From: Strigamia acuminata
Lineage: Eukaryota > Arthropoda > Chilopoda > Geophilomorpha > Linotaeniidae
Length of the DNA stretch: 64,000 nt
NCBI GenBank assembly: GCA_949358305.1
Contig: OX442315.1
Coordinates: 9,016,427-9,080,426, forward strand
Reading direction: 5' to 3'
The notes beneath the pieces were generated by a model. That model did no database searches, was not told where the DNA came from, and saw nothing but the letters and a program-made list of their open reading frames with translations. Shown here piece after piece: positions 1 through 12,500 of this stretch (its first letter is position 1; every line of letters begins with the position of its first letter). Position numbers and translations under genes: made by a program.

Positions 1-46
1 TCAATGCATGTTTCATTTTAATTTCAAAAATATAGAATTATCAAAA

Positions 47-1238
47 ATGATCTTCCTTGGCCTCTTTGTGATTCTTCTCACGTGTGTTAAGTCAATTATT
101 GCTTGTCCAGGTGACTTAGCACCGTTTTCTAATTTCACAACGGAAATAAGAAAGACTGAGGGTCATTGCAACGTAATAGAACCCATGAAAGTTTCAAGTA
201 ACAATTCCAAAGTAAATACAGTAAATAGAAATACACAAATACCTAAATTCACTATAAAAAATTAATTGATTTACCTACTTTATTCCCACTGCAAGTATGA
301 AGGTAGATGGTACATAGCTTACGCAGGACTCACCAAAGAACAATCAAAGCTGGTAACATGTGGCGTTTGGGACAGTTTCTTTGATGAGATAGGTCAAGTT
401 CACAGCTTTGTAGGCCTAAATGAGAATGGGTAATCACAGTATATAATATTTTACACATTTACATTTTATATTTTCAATATTACGTTGTTTCGCCTACTCT
501 TAGGCCTTTTTGCATGTCTTTTAGTGTTGTTTCAACGATCCATTAAGTTAGATCTATGTTTTTGTACATTGTGACGGTCTGTGGATTTGATTAAAACCAA
601 CTTATTAGATATCTTGTATTTTTAAATTTATTTTCAGGGAGTTTAAGGTGGCAAATATTCTAGCAACGCCATTGCTTGAAGAGAAGAGAATATACCGATA
701 TTATTTTGACGCATCTAACACAAAAAGTTTCTGTAAGTAAAGATGGATTTCGAGTTATTATCGGTGTCATTTAGGTATTAAACATTATTTATTAAACACT
801 ATTTTAACAGATCAAAACACCTATTTCTACGTCGATGTTGAAATGTTTATTTGGTTTCGAGAGGAATGCTTTTGGGACAAAAACATAAAGCACCGTAAAT
901 GTATAGATACTGCATGTGAAGTTTGTGAAGTTTGTTATCACGCTAAACTGCAGGCTACATTTGAGGATAATTTCCATTTCAAATTTTGTATTTCCTTTAC
1001 AGAGTTTGTCGTAGTTGCTTACCGCAATCTTGAGGATGTTAAGAAAAATGAAGATAAACTGAATCTCATTTTCAAGATGTTGGAAGCTAAGGGTGGTCAC
1101 CCTGAAAGAAACTTGATACGCCATGAGAATTGTGATTACCCTGCAAAAATGCAAGATCCATTCAAAGAGAAAAAAGCTGCCACACTTGCCAAAGAGAAAG
1201 AGGAAAAGAAAGAGGAATGCAAAAAGGAAAAGTTATAA
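47..1238 (+). CDS. Gene A: secreted lipocalin-like protein, five exons
   Basis: Exons 47-211, 296-429, 638-732, 811-894 and 1003-1238 join through GT-AG introns into a 237-residue protein. The start ATG at 47 opens a hydrophobic signal peptide (MIFLGLFVILLTCV...). Exon 2 begins with YEGRWY, the GxWY motif that marks the first strand of lipocalins. Four cysteines are shared by all copies (GHCN, VTCGVWD, EECFWDK, HENCDYP), suggesting two disulfides as in crustacyanin-type lipocalins, which bind small hydrophobic ligands in a beta-barrel. The C-terminus is a Lys/Glu-rich tail (KEKKAATLAKEKEEKKEECKKEKL) seen only in A and D. A poly(A) signal AATAAA lies at 1420-1425. The 5'UTR and promoter lie outside the window. 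Exon structure is certain from comparison with the other copies; the lipocalin assignment rests on motif and architecture only. Confidence 0.75.
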
Positions 1239-1431
1239 TGTAGTGTCCAGGCTATTTTCAATAGAAAGCACAGTTCGAGCATAGCACTTGGTTTAAGGGG
1301 CTTTCTGCTATACATTGCATATAATATTTTAAAGGTGTAAGGAATGATGTCCATTGCGTCATCCGGTGACCAAAGTAAGATGTATCTTTCCCATAAATTC
1401 TCTCATGTAGTAAAAAAAAAATAAAGTATTT

Positions 1432-2157
1432 AGGGTGAACAAAAAGTCTATCACTATAGTAAATATTTCTGAAAGTGCTGACAATTCATCTGATCTAATG
1501 ACGGTAAAGTATTAAAGTTGGGTGGGGCAATCTTTTGGTGACCCGAAATCTGACCTTGGGATGTTCCTTCAAGGTCATTGGGAAATTATCTCGGAAACCG
1601 TTAGAGATAGACAGAAATTTCCAATTGTAAATTTGTAGAGCAACATTTGTTTAGTCTAAAAATGATTAATTCTAAAATCTTTTATACTAAAAAATTTTAA
1701 GAAAATTGCAATTGAATTTTTGTATTTTTTGACTTGTTTGTATTTATTTACTATGCAGTCATGAATTGTTATTAATTTAACTGGTATTTTAAATGATATT
1801 TAACAAATAAAATTATGAAAAAGTCAAAAAATACAAAAAAGAAAACCAAGATCAAGACTTTTTCATGATTTATTTTTTTTGTAATTTTATCTGTTATTGT
1901 GTTAGAGTAAATTTGATGAGCAGTTCTTTACTAAACAGAAGGTGCTCTTTCTTTTTTCAGTTGAGAATTTTGCTCTACCAGTCTTAGTTTAAAAGTTAGA
2001 GTTGGAATGACCTTGAAGAACAGGTCAGAGGTCAAATTTTTTCATATTTTTGAAATGCCCTCACTTAGTTTACTAGTACTACATTTGTTTCATTCATCTC
2101 AATCAAATGGTCTTTTTGTTATTTGACCGGCTTCGTTCATTTGGGACACCTTGTATA
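1432..2157. mobile_element. Decayed mariner-like inverted-repeat element downstream of gene A
   Basis: The stretch runs from 'gggtgaacaaaaagtctatcac' to 'ttcatttgggacaccttgtat'. The right end resembles the common Tc1/mariner-type terminus, and internal segments recur in inverted form (for example tttttgacttg near 1727 and caagtcaaaaaatac-type sequence near 1830). No transposase is visible. The boundaries are approximate. Confidence 0.35.
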
Positions 2158-2159
2158 TT

Positions 2160-2770
2160 TATTCAATCTCAACTTGAATTTAGCGCTATTTACGATTAGC
2201 GCCATCTATTGACAAAATTCGTAACTGATTTAACAAGATTGCGAGACCATCACTGACATGCTGATATAAAGTGTAAATGTCAGTATAAGTGCTGTTTTGT
2301 TTTGCAAACTCACTGTATTTTGAAAAGATAAGATAGTGCAGCTTGCATTTAAGATACCGGTAATTTCTATTTACAACTTTGCAATTTTCAGCAGACTGAA
2401 TTTTATTTAGTCTTTAAATTGTCAAATTAAACAACTGTTGACAACATTCAGTTAAAATAATTCAATCTCAACTTAAAAAGGTAAGATTTGTAATGATGCA
2501 TTTTGGCTTCCAGATAAATTCCATATTGCAATTAAAAATAATAATAATAATATAAAATTAGTACAGCAAATAAAAAATTAAATTGCATTTGAAACCTGTC
2601 ATTAATTTTCTCCATGAAATTAATTAGTTACTTAATTAATCTAAAATTAAATTTCATATTTCATATGATTTTAGTGACAATAATAGACCACATTTGATAC
2701 TTTTAACTTTTTAGAGCGATTGTGGAACAACAACATAAGGTACATAACTTTTCCAGCACTTGTTTTTCAG
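2160..2770. other. AT-rich spacer with truncated promoter-proximal block of gene B
   Basis: No coding sequence is seen. The segment 2713-2770 (agagcgattgtggaacaaca...gtttttcagat) is homologous to 21985-22055 upstream of gene C. In C this block is followed by the TATTTAAAT core promoter. Here it ends abruptly at 2770, where GC-rich foreign sequence begins. Confidence 0.55.
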
Positions 2771-3390
2771 ATTGTGACCGCTTGGTCACCCAGGATGACC
2801 TGCATCACTGCCACACACCACCTTACGGCCCCAAGGTCATCCCCTCTGTGGGTGGAATGACCTAGCCTGGGGGAGGAGGGAGCTGAGTGGTGTGGTGAGG
2901 AGTCGAGTGTGAGGTGTGAGGAGGAGAGTCTGTCACCGGTTGTCATAGAGAGAAGAGAGTCTCTCTCCGACCATGAGAGAGAGAGAGGAGCTGCGACCAT
3001 CGAGGAGACAAGACGTGTCCCGAGCTATCGTGAACCAGGGCAAGCCTGCCCTGTGTGAACTCTGCACTCCTCGCCATTCACCACGGCAAAGCTCAGCAGT
3101 ATGGCGTTCTCCATACTGCATCCTTCATGAGTGACTGCGTGGGTCGTAGGTAAGTACTACGACATGAATGTTATGTTGAACCGACCACGTCACCCATGGG
3201 GCTCACGCCCTGTGTGTGACGGGTCGGTTGCCGGTGCGGTGTGCCTAAATGGCACCCCCGCAATGGGTGACGGGATTCCCCATATCCTTACACAACAAGT
3301 ATTAAAGGCAAACAACCAATAATAGGGAGTCTTAGTCATTTCACGTGAGTATGCGTCCCACACAGGATAACCAGTCCCCGGGTTACCTTG
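2771..3390 (+). repeat. GC-rich inserted repeat, possible LTR with PBS
   Basis: A GC-rich block starting TGTGACC interrupts the homology between the upstream regions of genes B and C. Near its end is ttggcgaagacc (3389-3400), which resembles the TTGGCGACGAGGA start of the primer-binding sites of E3 and E4. It may be a 5' LTR remnant of a related element. No second copy or target duplication is visible, so the assignment is weak. Confidence 0.3.
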
Positions 3391-3542
3391 GCGAAGACCA
3401 TACCAGTCACAAGATAAGTTTGAACTTTTCTTTATACAGTCGAACCTATTTCTCGGGTCCCATGCGATTCATTACAACGAGACTGGACTGTAGTACCGTA
3501 ACTGTAAAACATTTTTATTTCAGACATTGAGAATTATCAAAA

Positions 3543-6500
3543 ATGGGCCTATTTGTTCTCTTCTTTGTGATTCTTTTTGCAAGTGCCCAAGCAGAAATGG
3601 ACTTCGCACCGTTCGCTAATTTTACAACAGAATTTACTGACACTATAGGTCATTGCAACTTAATTGAAAGCATCAATGTTTCAAAAGACAAATCTAAAGT
3701 AACTAAATAAACTTTCACAAATGCCTAAAAACCAATATCGCTGAAATTAATTGATTTTTTTTTATTTTCTCTGGCAAGTATGAAGGTAGATGGTTTGCAG
3801 TGTATACGGGCCAGACAAAAAGCAAAGTAAAGGGTATATCATGTTTCGTTTGGGACACTTTCTTTGATCAGTATGGCCAATTTCATAACTTTATCCACCT
3901 TAAGGAAAATGGGTAACCACTGTATATTACTCCGCATTTTATATTTTTATTTTCCCGCTTTAAACGCATGCCGCTGTACGTTGGAATTACCAACTTTTGA
4001 GTGAAGAACTTTATTTATTTATTATTAATTAAGAGCCCAGATAATTAATTATGTTGGAATTTGGGCCAAACATTCAGTGTTCTTTATACAGGATGGTGTA
4101 AAAGTATGGTTCACAGAAATAATTTCCAAACCATTTTAGATTTTGATTTGGCAAAATGTTTGTCAGGGTGGTATTTTGAGGGAAATCCAATTATGACATC
4201 CAACGTGACCTCAGAGGTCATCTTCAAGGTCATCTGTAATCTAACTCGAGAACCGTGACAGATGGAAAGAAAAAGTGAATTAGAAAGTTGTAGAGCACCA
4301 TCTAAATAGTCTAGAACTGTTCTTAAAAAAATTATTTCTTTCTGAAAAGTTTTCAGAAAAAAAGGATTGAAACATTAGTCTACTCAGCTTTGTAACCTAA
4401 AACTATCATGTTGGAATGTATTTCCAAAATAAATTATTTCCTTTCTTTTGTGTTTCCTCTCTTCCACTTACAAGTATGATCTAATAAAGTGTCCTAATTG
4501 AGGATTAGCTTGGTTGCCTCAATAGTTTTAGGTTATAAAGCTGAGTTACAAAGCTGAGTAGATTAACGTTTCAAACCTTTTTTTCTCAAAACTTTTCAGA
4601 AGAAATCATTTTTTTAAGAACAGTTCTAGACTAATTAGATGGCGCTCTACAACTTTCTAATTTACTTTTCCTCTCTATCTGTCACGGTTATTGAGTTATA
4701 ATATGGATGACCTTGAAGATGACCTCTGAGTTCAAGTTGGATGTCATAATTGGATTTCCGTCAAAATACTACCCTGACAAACATTTTGCAAAATCAAAAT
4801 CTAAAACAGTTTGGGAATTATTTTTGTGAACCAGTCTTATAGACCACCTTGTATTTTCAAGATTATTATTAAAATTTGGGTAAATTTATTGAAATTTAGA
4901 CCAATTTCTTACATTTTGGACATCCAAAAATGATATTTAAGCTTTGTTTTGGTTTATTTTTCATTGAAAAAATTTCGTACTCAAACAATACTGGCATGCG
5001 GCTTAAAGCGGGGTAATACGGTACAATTTTGACATTATGTAATAATCCAATTTATCTCAGATGAAATTTGTAGTCATTGGTTATTTATTTATTAATTATC
5101 CGAAATTGAAATTGTCTGCATTAGAATGGAGCGCTTTAACTAACAACTTCAGGTCACCACCACCAGATGGTGCGCACACCATCGAGTATCGAATTAATTA
5201 ATTGATTAATTAAATTTTCTGCTGACAGAACTCTGTCGAGTGGGAACCTAGCTTCAGTTAATATACCTAAAAATTGTACATAACCTTAGGCCTTTTTACA
5301 TGAGCTGTTGTGGCATTTGGCACTCCTCATGCAACAATAGTTAAAATTTATATTCAGGACTGCTAAGGTTTTTAACGATGTTGGAATGCCTTTGGATGAA
5401 GAAAAGGGAATATATGAATTACATTACGCTGGGGCAACCTCGGATAGTATTCGTAAGTTAAAATTAATTTGGTTTTCTTTTGAGTTATTATTAACTGTTG
5501 TTATTATTAACAGTGCTAACTACCTTGTTCTATATTGATGACGAAATTTACTTTTGGTGGGAAGAGGAATGCATCAGAAACAAAAACATAAAGCGCCGTA
5601 AGTATGGTACATCAGATACTCAAACTGTAATATGTGTCATTTACCATGATTACATGCAACCAGTTATCTGGATACGTGAAAATGCAAATTTTACATTTTT
5701 GGAAAACTTATCATGTAAACGAAACGGCTTTCCAGAAAAAACGGACTTATTCGGACTAATTCCCAGAAAAATAGGGACATATAAACGCACACGGTTATAC
5801 GGATAAATTAAATCCGGATTTTAACTTTTCTGGAAAACTGAGTACATGTAATTGTTTCTGTGGGATGTTTTCACGATTGTAAAGTTGTATAGACTACTAA
5901 ACCCCACCACACCTTCCTGGACAGTGCTATATCCAGACTTTAGAACACACTAGGTTCATTCAAAGTTAAAATCCAAATTTGGCTTATCATCTGAATTATC
6001 AATAATTCATGTAAGTCGTTTGGCTAAACTCCATACAAAGTGAATAATTACTTGGCTGATGTGGCTGAAATGTCTTACCAGCCAGCAACAGGAAATGATG
6101 TAATTTACATCACTGAAATGATAATTTAATTGCAATAAGTGGCTTATTGAAGTCACTCCAATCATGACTTATCAATAAGTGGCTTACTGATAAATTTTGC
6201 GGCGATCCGGGTTTTCACTTGCTAAATTACTTTGTCGCGTCCTACTTTGTATAGGTTTAAATAGCGCTAACGTGTAATACTTTACCTGTGATCAATTATG
6301 CAAATACCCAAATGAATACCAAATGTATGTAAATAAACAGGTAATTTATTCACCAGGCTTTATGCCTTTAAAATACACTCAGTATACAACTAAAGTCGAC
6401 TTGGTCAGAGTCGAACAAAGGATTTCTCAAGATGGCGTCGTCGGTTCTGCGTGGTCGGCGGAACAAAGGCGGCGTCTCGAGTTGTCGTTAATTCGTCACG

Positions 6501-9500
6501 GATTCGTCTTCACGGACGCGGTGGAATGCTCTTTCGAGTCTTCTATCCGTGCCTGTTGTCTAGGGTTTGGTTTAGCGTCGCAGAGGCCTCGTCTAGGAAC
6601 TTTGGGGTTCCCTACAAAGCACTCGGACACTTACTTCGGCGAATAATCGACTGGGCGATTATTCTGGGTGATTTCACAAGGGCTATTCTCGTGCTTTCGC
6701 AGGAATAGCTCGCAAGTGACTTCGTGAGAGTTACAGTTTGCACTTTACTCAGCGATCCTCGATCAATCCTAACTTGTAGTTGAAGTTGGCCTGACGGTGA
6801 GGTAGTTGCTGTGTTCTTGGTGTCGTTTGTGTAAGTTCTGCTTGTTGGCGGGAAACACAGCCTTTTATGCAGTGGGGCGAAGGGCCGGCGATCAACCAAT
6901 GGGGGCTGACCACCAGCCGCTTCCTCCCCCTCGGGGCACACACCTGCCATGGGGAGGTGGAGCCAACTCGGGGGGGAACGACTCTTCAATCATAGTGACT
7001 CAGAGGACAAGCATCCGCCCTGGGGGGACACTTATCCAACTGGGTCACCACACGTCCCTCCTCCAGCTTCGATCTCGGATCGGAGCGATCTCAATTTTCT
7101 TATCGCTCTCCTCTGCGAAGAGCTGGCAGCACTCCTCTGCATGGGCGGAGGATCACGGGTGGCACTGCCGGTGGCGGCGGTGGTAAATCCGGGGGTAGAG
7201 AGGTTGTCAGATCCGCAGGATTTTGTCGCTCGTTGATGAAGTACTGCGGGTGACCGCCGACGGGCTCGCCAATCAGCCCCGTACGCTCATGGATCCAAAT
7301 CCGGGTGGACGCGGGGAATCGATCGGGAACGAGTCGGATCCTTCGCGACTCGGCGCTCGACCCGGGTTTCCGATGGGCCCGCAGGATTCGACGATGGAAG
7401 ACGGCATCCATGGTAGATCGGGCCTCTCTGTTCAGCCATTTGAGGATCGACTCGCCGTGATCATCGGAGTCGATGATGCGCTGTTGCGTGAACTCCGACA
7501 TCTGAAGGAATGGGTACTCCACTCCCAACCTCAAGTAAAGCTGCGCTGCTGGGGGCGGCGGAGGCGATGGGGGAAGCAAAATCTCCATTGGGCTCTCCAA
7601 CGGTGGCGTAGCCGGCTCTGTTGAAAGAGCGGCCAGCCCTGTCGCTGGTGGTGAAGGAGAGGGCAGCGGAGGAGTTCGGGGTCCTCGCTTGGAGCGCTTC
7701 GGAATCAATTTGGGTCGATTCGCACACCGCTTCTCCTTTGGGAATACCGGCTTCGGGGTCGGTATGTATGGTTGGACCGCCGCCTCTGGGGGGGCGGTCT
7801 CGATGGCCTGTGGGAGGCTTGCTGCCGTTCCTGGTATCTCCGGAGCCTCCCGAATTGTTCGCAACAAGGAAGGGTGGACTCCGGGGTCCCGGTAGCGGAA
7901 GGCCAACGAACGCATCTTTGAAAACTGCAGGCCTGGGTTCTCCGTATTTCTGGCCAGGTCGAAGCGCAGCGAGGCGGGCTCAGGAGTCCATCCGGCCCAT
8001 ACCTGGTACAATGCCCGAGGAAGGTGAACTCCCTCACGGTCGACGATTGTCCAGGCCGCCATAGCCTGCCGACCGTCCAAGAAGACGCCCAGGGACAACA
8101 GCTGGGCCATTACGTTCGTCACAGCCAAATTCAAACTACTCCGATGGCAGGGGTGAGCGCGGTCCGGATTGTCACTGAATTGTTGTGACAGCTTCCGCAT
8201 CTGCTCGATCGCCCAATTGATGTGATGAGTTTGGGCGGCGTCGGCCTGTCGTATGGCCAACTCGGCATTCGCGGGGATCTCGTATTCGGCCAGATATTCC
8301 TGTAGCTCGCTGAGTGGAGGATAGGCCGCTTCACGCCGGCATCTGGCGTCCATCTCCCGCTGTGCGTACCACTCGGCGTTGCGATAAGGTCGATACACTC
8401 GTGGCGTTGGGGGTGACGGTGGACGGCCCAACCCGGGTAGGTCATCGTATCTGACCCGTTTCGGAGTTGGATCTCCCACCGGAATCATCCGGGGAGGGGT
8501 CCACGCGGTCACGGCTGGGTTTGTACCCTCGAGGAGTGGTGGCCATCGCGATTGCACCTGTGGGGGCACAAGCGCGGTTGGCACAGCCGGTGTTGAGCCC
8601 GACGGCCGGTTGGCCGCGTATCCTCGGAAGGCGTTCTTCAATGCTATGGCCAGATCCTGCTTCGTAACCGGTCCATCTTTATCCGACTCATCTGGGGACA
8701 TTTGTTCTTCCGTCAACTCGCCCAAATCGATCTCCGCTTGGAGCCTGGACGGCCCAGCCGTGGGTTTGAGACTTCGGGGTTCGGACCTTTTTACGGCGGC
8801 CATCTCTCGCTCCTTCTCCAATCCCTTAGCTATCAGGGATTGTGCACGCACCTTCTGACGTAACTTGCGTTTCCGGTTCCTTCTGGTGCTGGCTGCGACG
8901 GATCTTCGTTGGGTCGTCCTCTGGGGGACGTCCGTCGGAGAATCCGGTCTCTGGTGTGATGAGACGGTTTGTCGCGACGAGGATTGATCTGACGACTGTG
9001 TGGTAATCGCCATAAACAACGAGGATCTTTTCTTTCCTCGATCTTGGTGTGTCTCGGTCCTCGCAGCCCAGTGGGCGGAAGTTTCGACTGTTCGCTCAGC
9101 CCGCGCGTCGTCTGGCGAGGCAGGATCGAGCGTTACTACTCGGCGACACTCCGAGCGCACGACAACTCCAGTTCGGGAACTGGAGCTGCTCGAGCGGCTG
9201 CGGTAGTCGCGACTCGTTGACGGGCCGGCCTCTATTGTGGAGACGGCCTGTCTTCTTCGAGCGGGTCCGTGTGGGGCGGACTCCGCCGGACGCTTCGATC
9301 TTCTGTGATGGCGGCGACTCCCCAGGATACCAGCGTGGTATAACTGCCACATCTCAGACTGCGTGGCCGTAAAATTCGCCGGCGGTATCCATCTGGGTGT
9401 CAAATGGTCTTCTTCGATGTCGCGAAGCCATCTACGGATTTCTTCGGGGGAGAAACCGTTTCTCTCGAGAACTCGGGTTACTCCGTGAGTCTCGGTGCGC

Positions 9501-12500
9501 TTTAAGCGTTTGATCTCGTCGTCCACTATTCTCTGGCGGGCTGCCAAGGTCGGGGCCTCGCGCCACCTGTGGGAGGTGTGCAGCTCGGCCACCGTGCCTG
9601 GGTAAGCCTCTTCCAGGTACCCGGAGTAAACGGGGCTCGGCGGATCCGCATCGGGTGGGATCCGCGGCCCCACTCGCTCCCTCATCTCCTTCGTCATGCA
9701 CTCGACCAGCGTTTTCGATCGCTCGAATTTTTCCTCGAGGGTCCTGGAATACATCAACCGGATTTTCCAGGCGCTGGTCTCTGCAGGATAGGCCTGCCGC
9801 AGGTAAATCGGCAGGGCTCCGCGAAAGATGTTGTTGGCGGTTGACACCGTCGAAGGCAGGGCGTCCCACGATTCTAGCGGGTCGACCTGAATAATTTTAG
9901 ATCACAAGATTAATATAATAAATCCCAGTTAACGATGGGGATCAGAAATATGCTCAAGATCGACGGTGGCAGCAACTCCTTTCTTTTGTTGCGGCCGTCG
10001 GTCTTATTTTCTTGTTTCGCAGTTCTGCGATGATCTCCGCCGTCGTAGCGCTGATCCAACACTACCTTTGAACTCAGGTGATCCGCTTTTAGGAAGGGGT
10101 CGCAGGCAAAACCGATCGTTAAATTCTTAATTTTACGTTAAACTTTTTTATTTTAACTCTAATCGTATTTTAATTTATTACGATGTTTAAATTTAAAAGA
10201 AAGAAAACCTTTAGTTTTGGTTTTGGTTTGCCACGACGCCATTCCGCGAACACTTCCTTTGTTCTAGTTTTTTGGCGGCCTTGACTCCGAGGTGAATCTG
10301 GGTCCACTCTCGGGTTTTTAGCCAGCCTTAAATCAATAATAAAACAGAAAGAAATATATCAGTCACAAGTCACGCTCCAATCTGGGTTGGATGCAACAGA
10401 TTCAAAGAATTATGTGATTTCTCTGGGGAAATCACACTAATTTACCTGCAACGGCGGTTGTTCGTCCCAATTCTCATCGTCTTCAGCGTTTACGATTAGG
10501 CCGTCGCTCTCGTCTCTCGACGATGCGCTCGGCTCCAATCGTGGGTTGCGTCGATCGGCCATTTCAATTTAGGAAAATGAAGTTTTGTTTGAGAGGTCTT
10601 TGTTTTCTCTTTGGGGAGAAGCAAAAAACACGTCTCGTCGTGTTAAAAACAGTCGGAAACTGGGCCTATCGACGCTGAGAATTGTGGGTCTCGAACGCGT
10701 CTCGTATTTTGCGAGATCCGCCGTGCTGGCAATGACGCTACGGGGTCGACCGCGTGGTTTCATTGTCACGCGGTCGCCCGATACGTCATAACTTCTCGTC
10801 TGTTAGTGGTGACTGCGACAATTCGTTGCGAAGTTTGGACTTAGCCAAATCTTCGCGTTTCAACATGTGCAGCAGCTCTCGTAAGTAAATCTTTCTATTT
10901 TACAAGGCCTCCGCTCCATGTTATCACATTTTCTTTTATTTTTAGTTCTTCCCCACGACTTTGCCGTCCCGAATGAACGGATTATTGCTTCGTCGTGGTC
11001 GAAGGTTGATTTTCGACGTGCATGTAGATCGTGACTCTACTTGCTCGTTCATCTCCAATGTGTTGGCATTTTTCTCATTATTAATTTTTGTATTTTCCAT
11101 TTCAGAAGTACATTCTTCTGCTTCCTCCCTCTCCGAAATTGCTTGCTCCGGCTGAGCTGGAGCCTCGTCGGCTGGGGATTCGGCATCGAAGAATTCATCC
11201 TCTTCCTCCGCTATATTTTCAGCTTCATTTGTCTTTTGGAACGTGTCGACCACGGTGCCCCCTTGGCCGCTGTGTGTCTGACCTTCCAGCCAGATTTCTT
11301 GGGGAAACTCTGGCAGATATGGCCTTAAATCTCGGCCATGTATTGACTGAAAATTTTTGTTGTCCTCTAAGCGGCGTAGTTGGTATGCGTTGCCGCCGTG
11401 TTCGGCCACAATTACATAGGGACCGTCCCTCTTGTCGGCTAAACCGGCGGCGATGCCCCTCGCTGCATTGGACAACGTGTGTGCCTCCTTCCACACTAGA
11501 TCATTCACTTTAAAGTTCGCGAAAGCGAGATCGCCTTCTTTATCTGCGATTCTCTCTCTCATGTTGAAAATATGCGCCATCATATGCTGGTATGTGTCGG
11601 ATATAGTCTGTTCCAACCGGCACACGTACTCATGTGGGCTCGATGGGTCTAATACGTTAACAGCTTCGGCAACGCGTGGGTCCCATGGCATCCTTAATTC
11701 GCGGGCGAAGTTGAGGTACGCCGGTGAGAATTCGCGTGTTCTTGACACGGTTGAGCGAATGCTGAAAGCGATTTCTCGCAGGTATTCGTCCCATCGATTG
11801 TGAATATCGGTGAATACTGTCAGCGCATATTTTATGTCTTTATTTAATCTCTCGACTGGATTTGTCTGAGGATTATATGTGGAGGTGTTCGATGCATCCA
11901 TTTTAAATTTTCTACAGAAGTCCTTATATATTCTTGATCGGAATTGGGGGCCGTTATCCGAAATGAGTTTTCTGGGAAACCCAAATCGCATTGCCACGTC
12001 GTAAAGGCACTCGACTATGTTTTCAGCCGAGGGTTTCACGAGGGCGTACAGCTCCGGCCATCGGGTGGCCACGTCCATAATTACGAGAATATACATGTTC
12101 TTGTTTCCCGTTGTGGGCTTGGGGCCCATCAAGTCTATGCTTAAGCAGTCAAACGGTGCGTAGGGTCCGAGAGACATGGCGTTTCTGGCTACTTTATCTC
12201 GCGGCCTACACGCTTGGCACCGGGGGCAGTGTCGGATAAATTTCGTTATCTTTTGCCGCGCGCCTGGCCAGAAGAAAAGTTGCTTTACTCGATAAAGGGT
12301 CCTCGCTATGCCGGAATGGCTGGCGAGCGGGTGTCCGTGCATCAGCCACAACAGTCGGGTGTGCAGTGATGCCGGTACGACCACTTTCACCGAGTTTCCC
12401 GCTCCACTGAGGTCATCTTGAAATGTCGGGTGGTATTTTACTAGGAGTTCATCATCTATGAGGTAGCTTGTTGCTTCTTTGACGAACTGTTTCCGGCGGT

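Noticed and set aside
843-1238. A single 131-residue ORF as a complete gene
   Set aside because: It reads through intron 4 of gene A. The conserved splice sites at 895 and 1002 show it is two exons.
2767-3530. Short ORFs in the GC-rich block upstream of gene B
   Set aside because: No domain, no splice logic and no similarity to neighbours; the block looks like a repeat.
6323-7236. ORFs of 85-126 residues in the E1 LTR, repeated at 18359-19129
   Set aside because: Identity between the copies comes from LTR duplication. They show no domain and lie mostly antisense to the element.
7100-9886. Env glycoprotein for E1 (and E5 59671-61950)
   Set aside because: No signal peptide, no hydrophobic membrane segment and no furin-type or fusion-peptide pattern is seen; the composition is basic and Ser/Pro-rich.
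7621-9894. Plus-strand GC-rich ORFs across E1 ORF3
   Set aside because: These are shadow frames of the long minus-strand ORF3.
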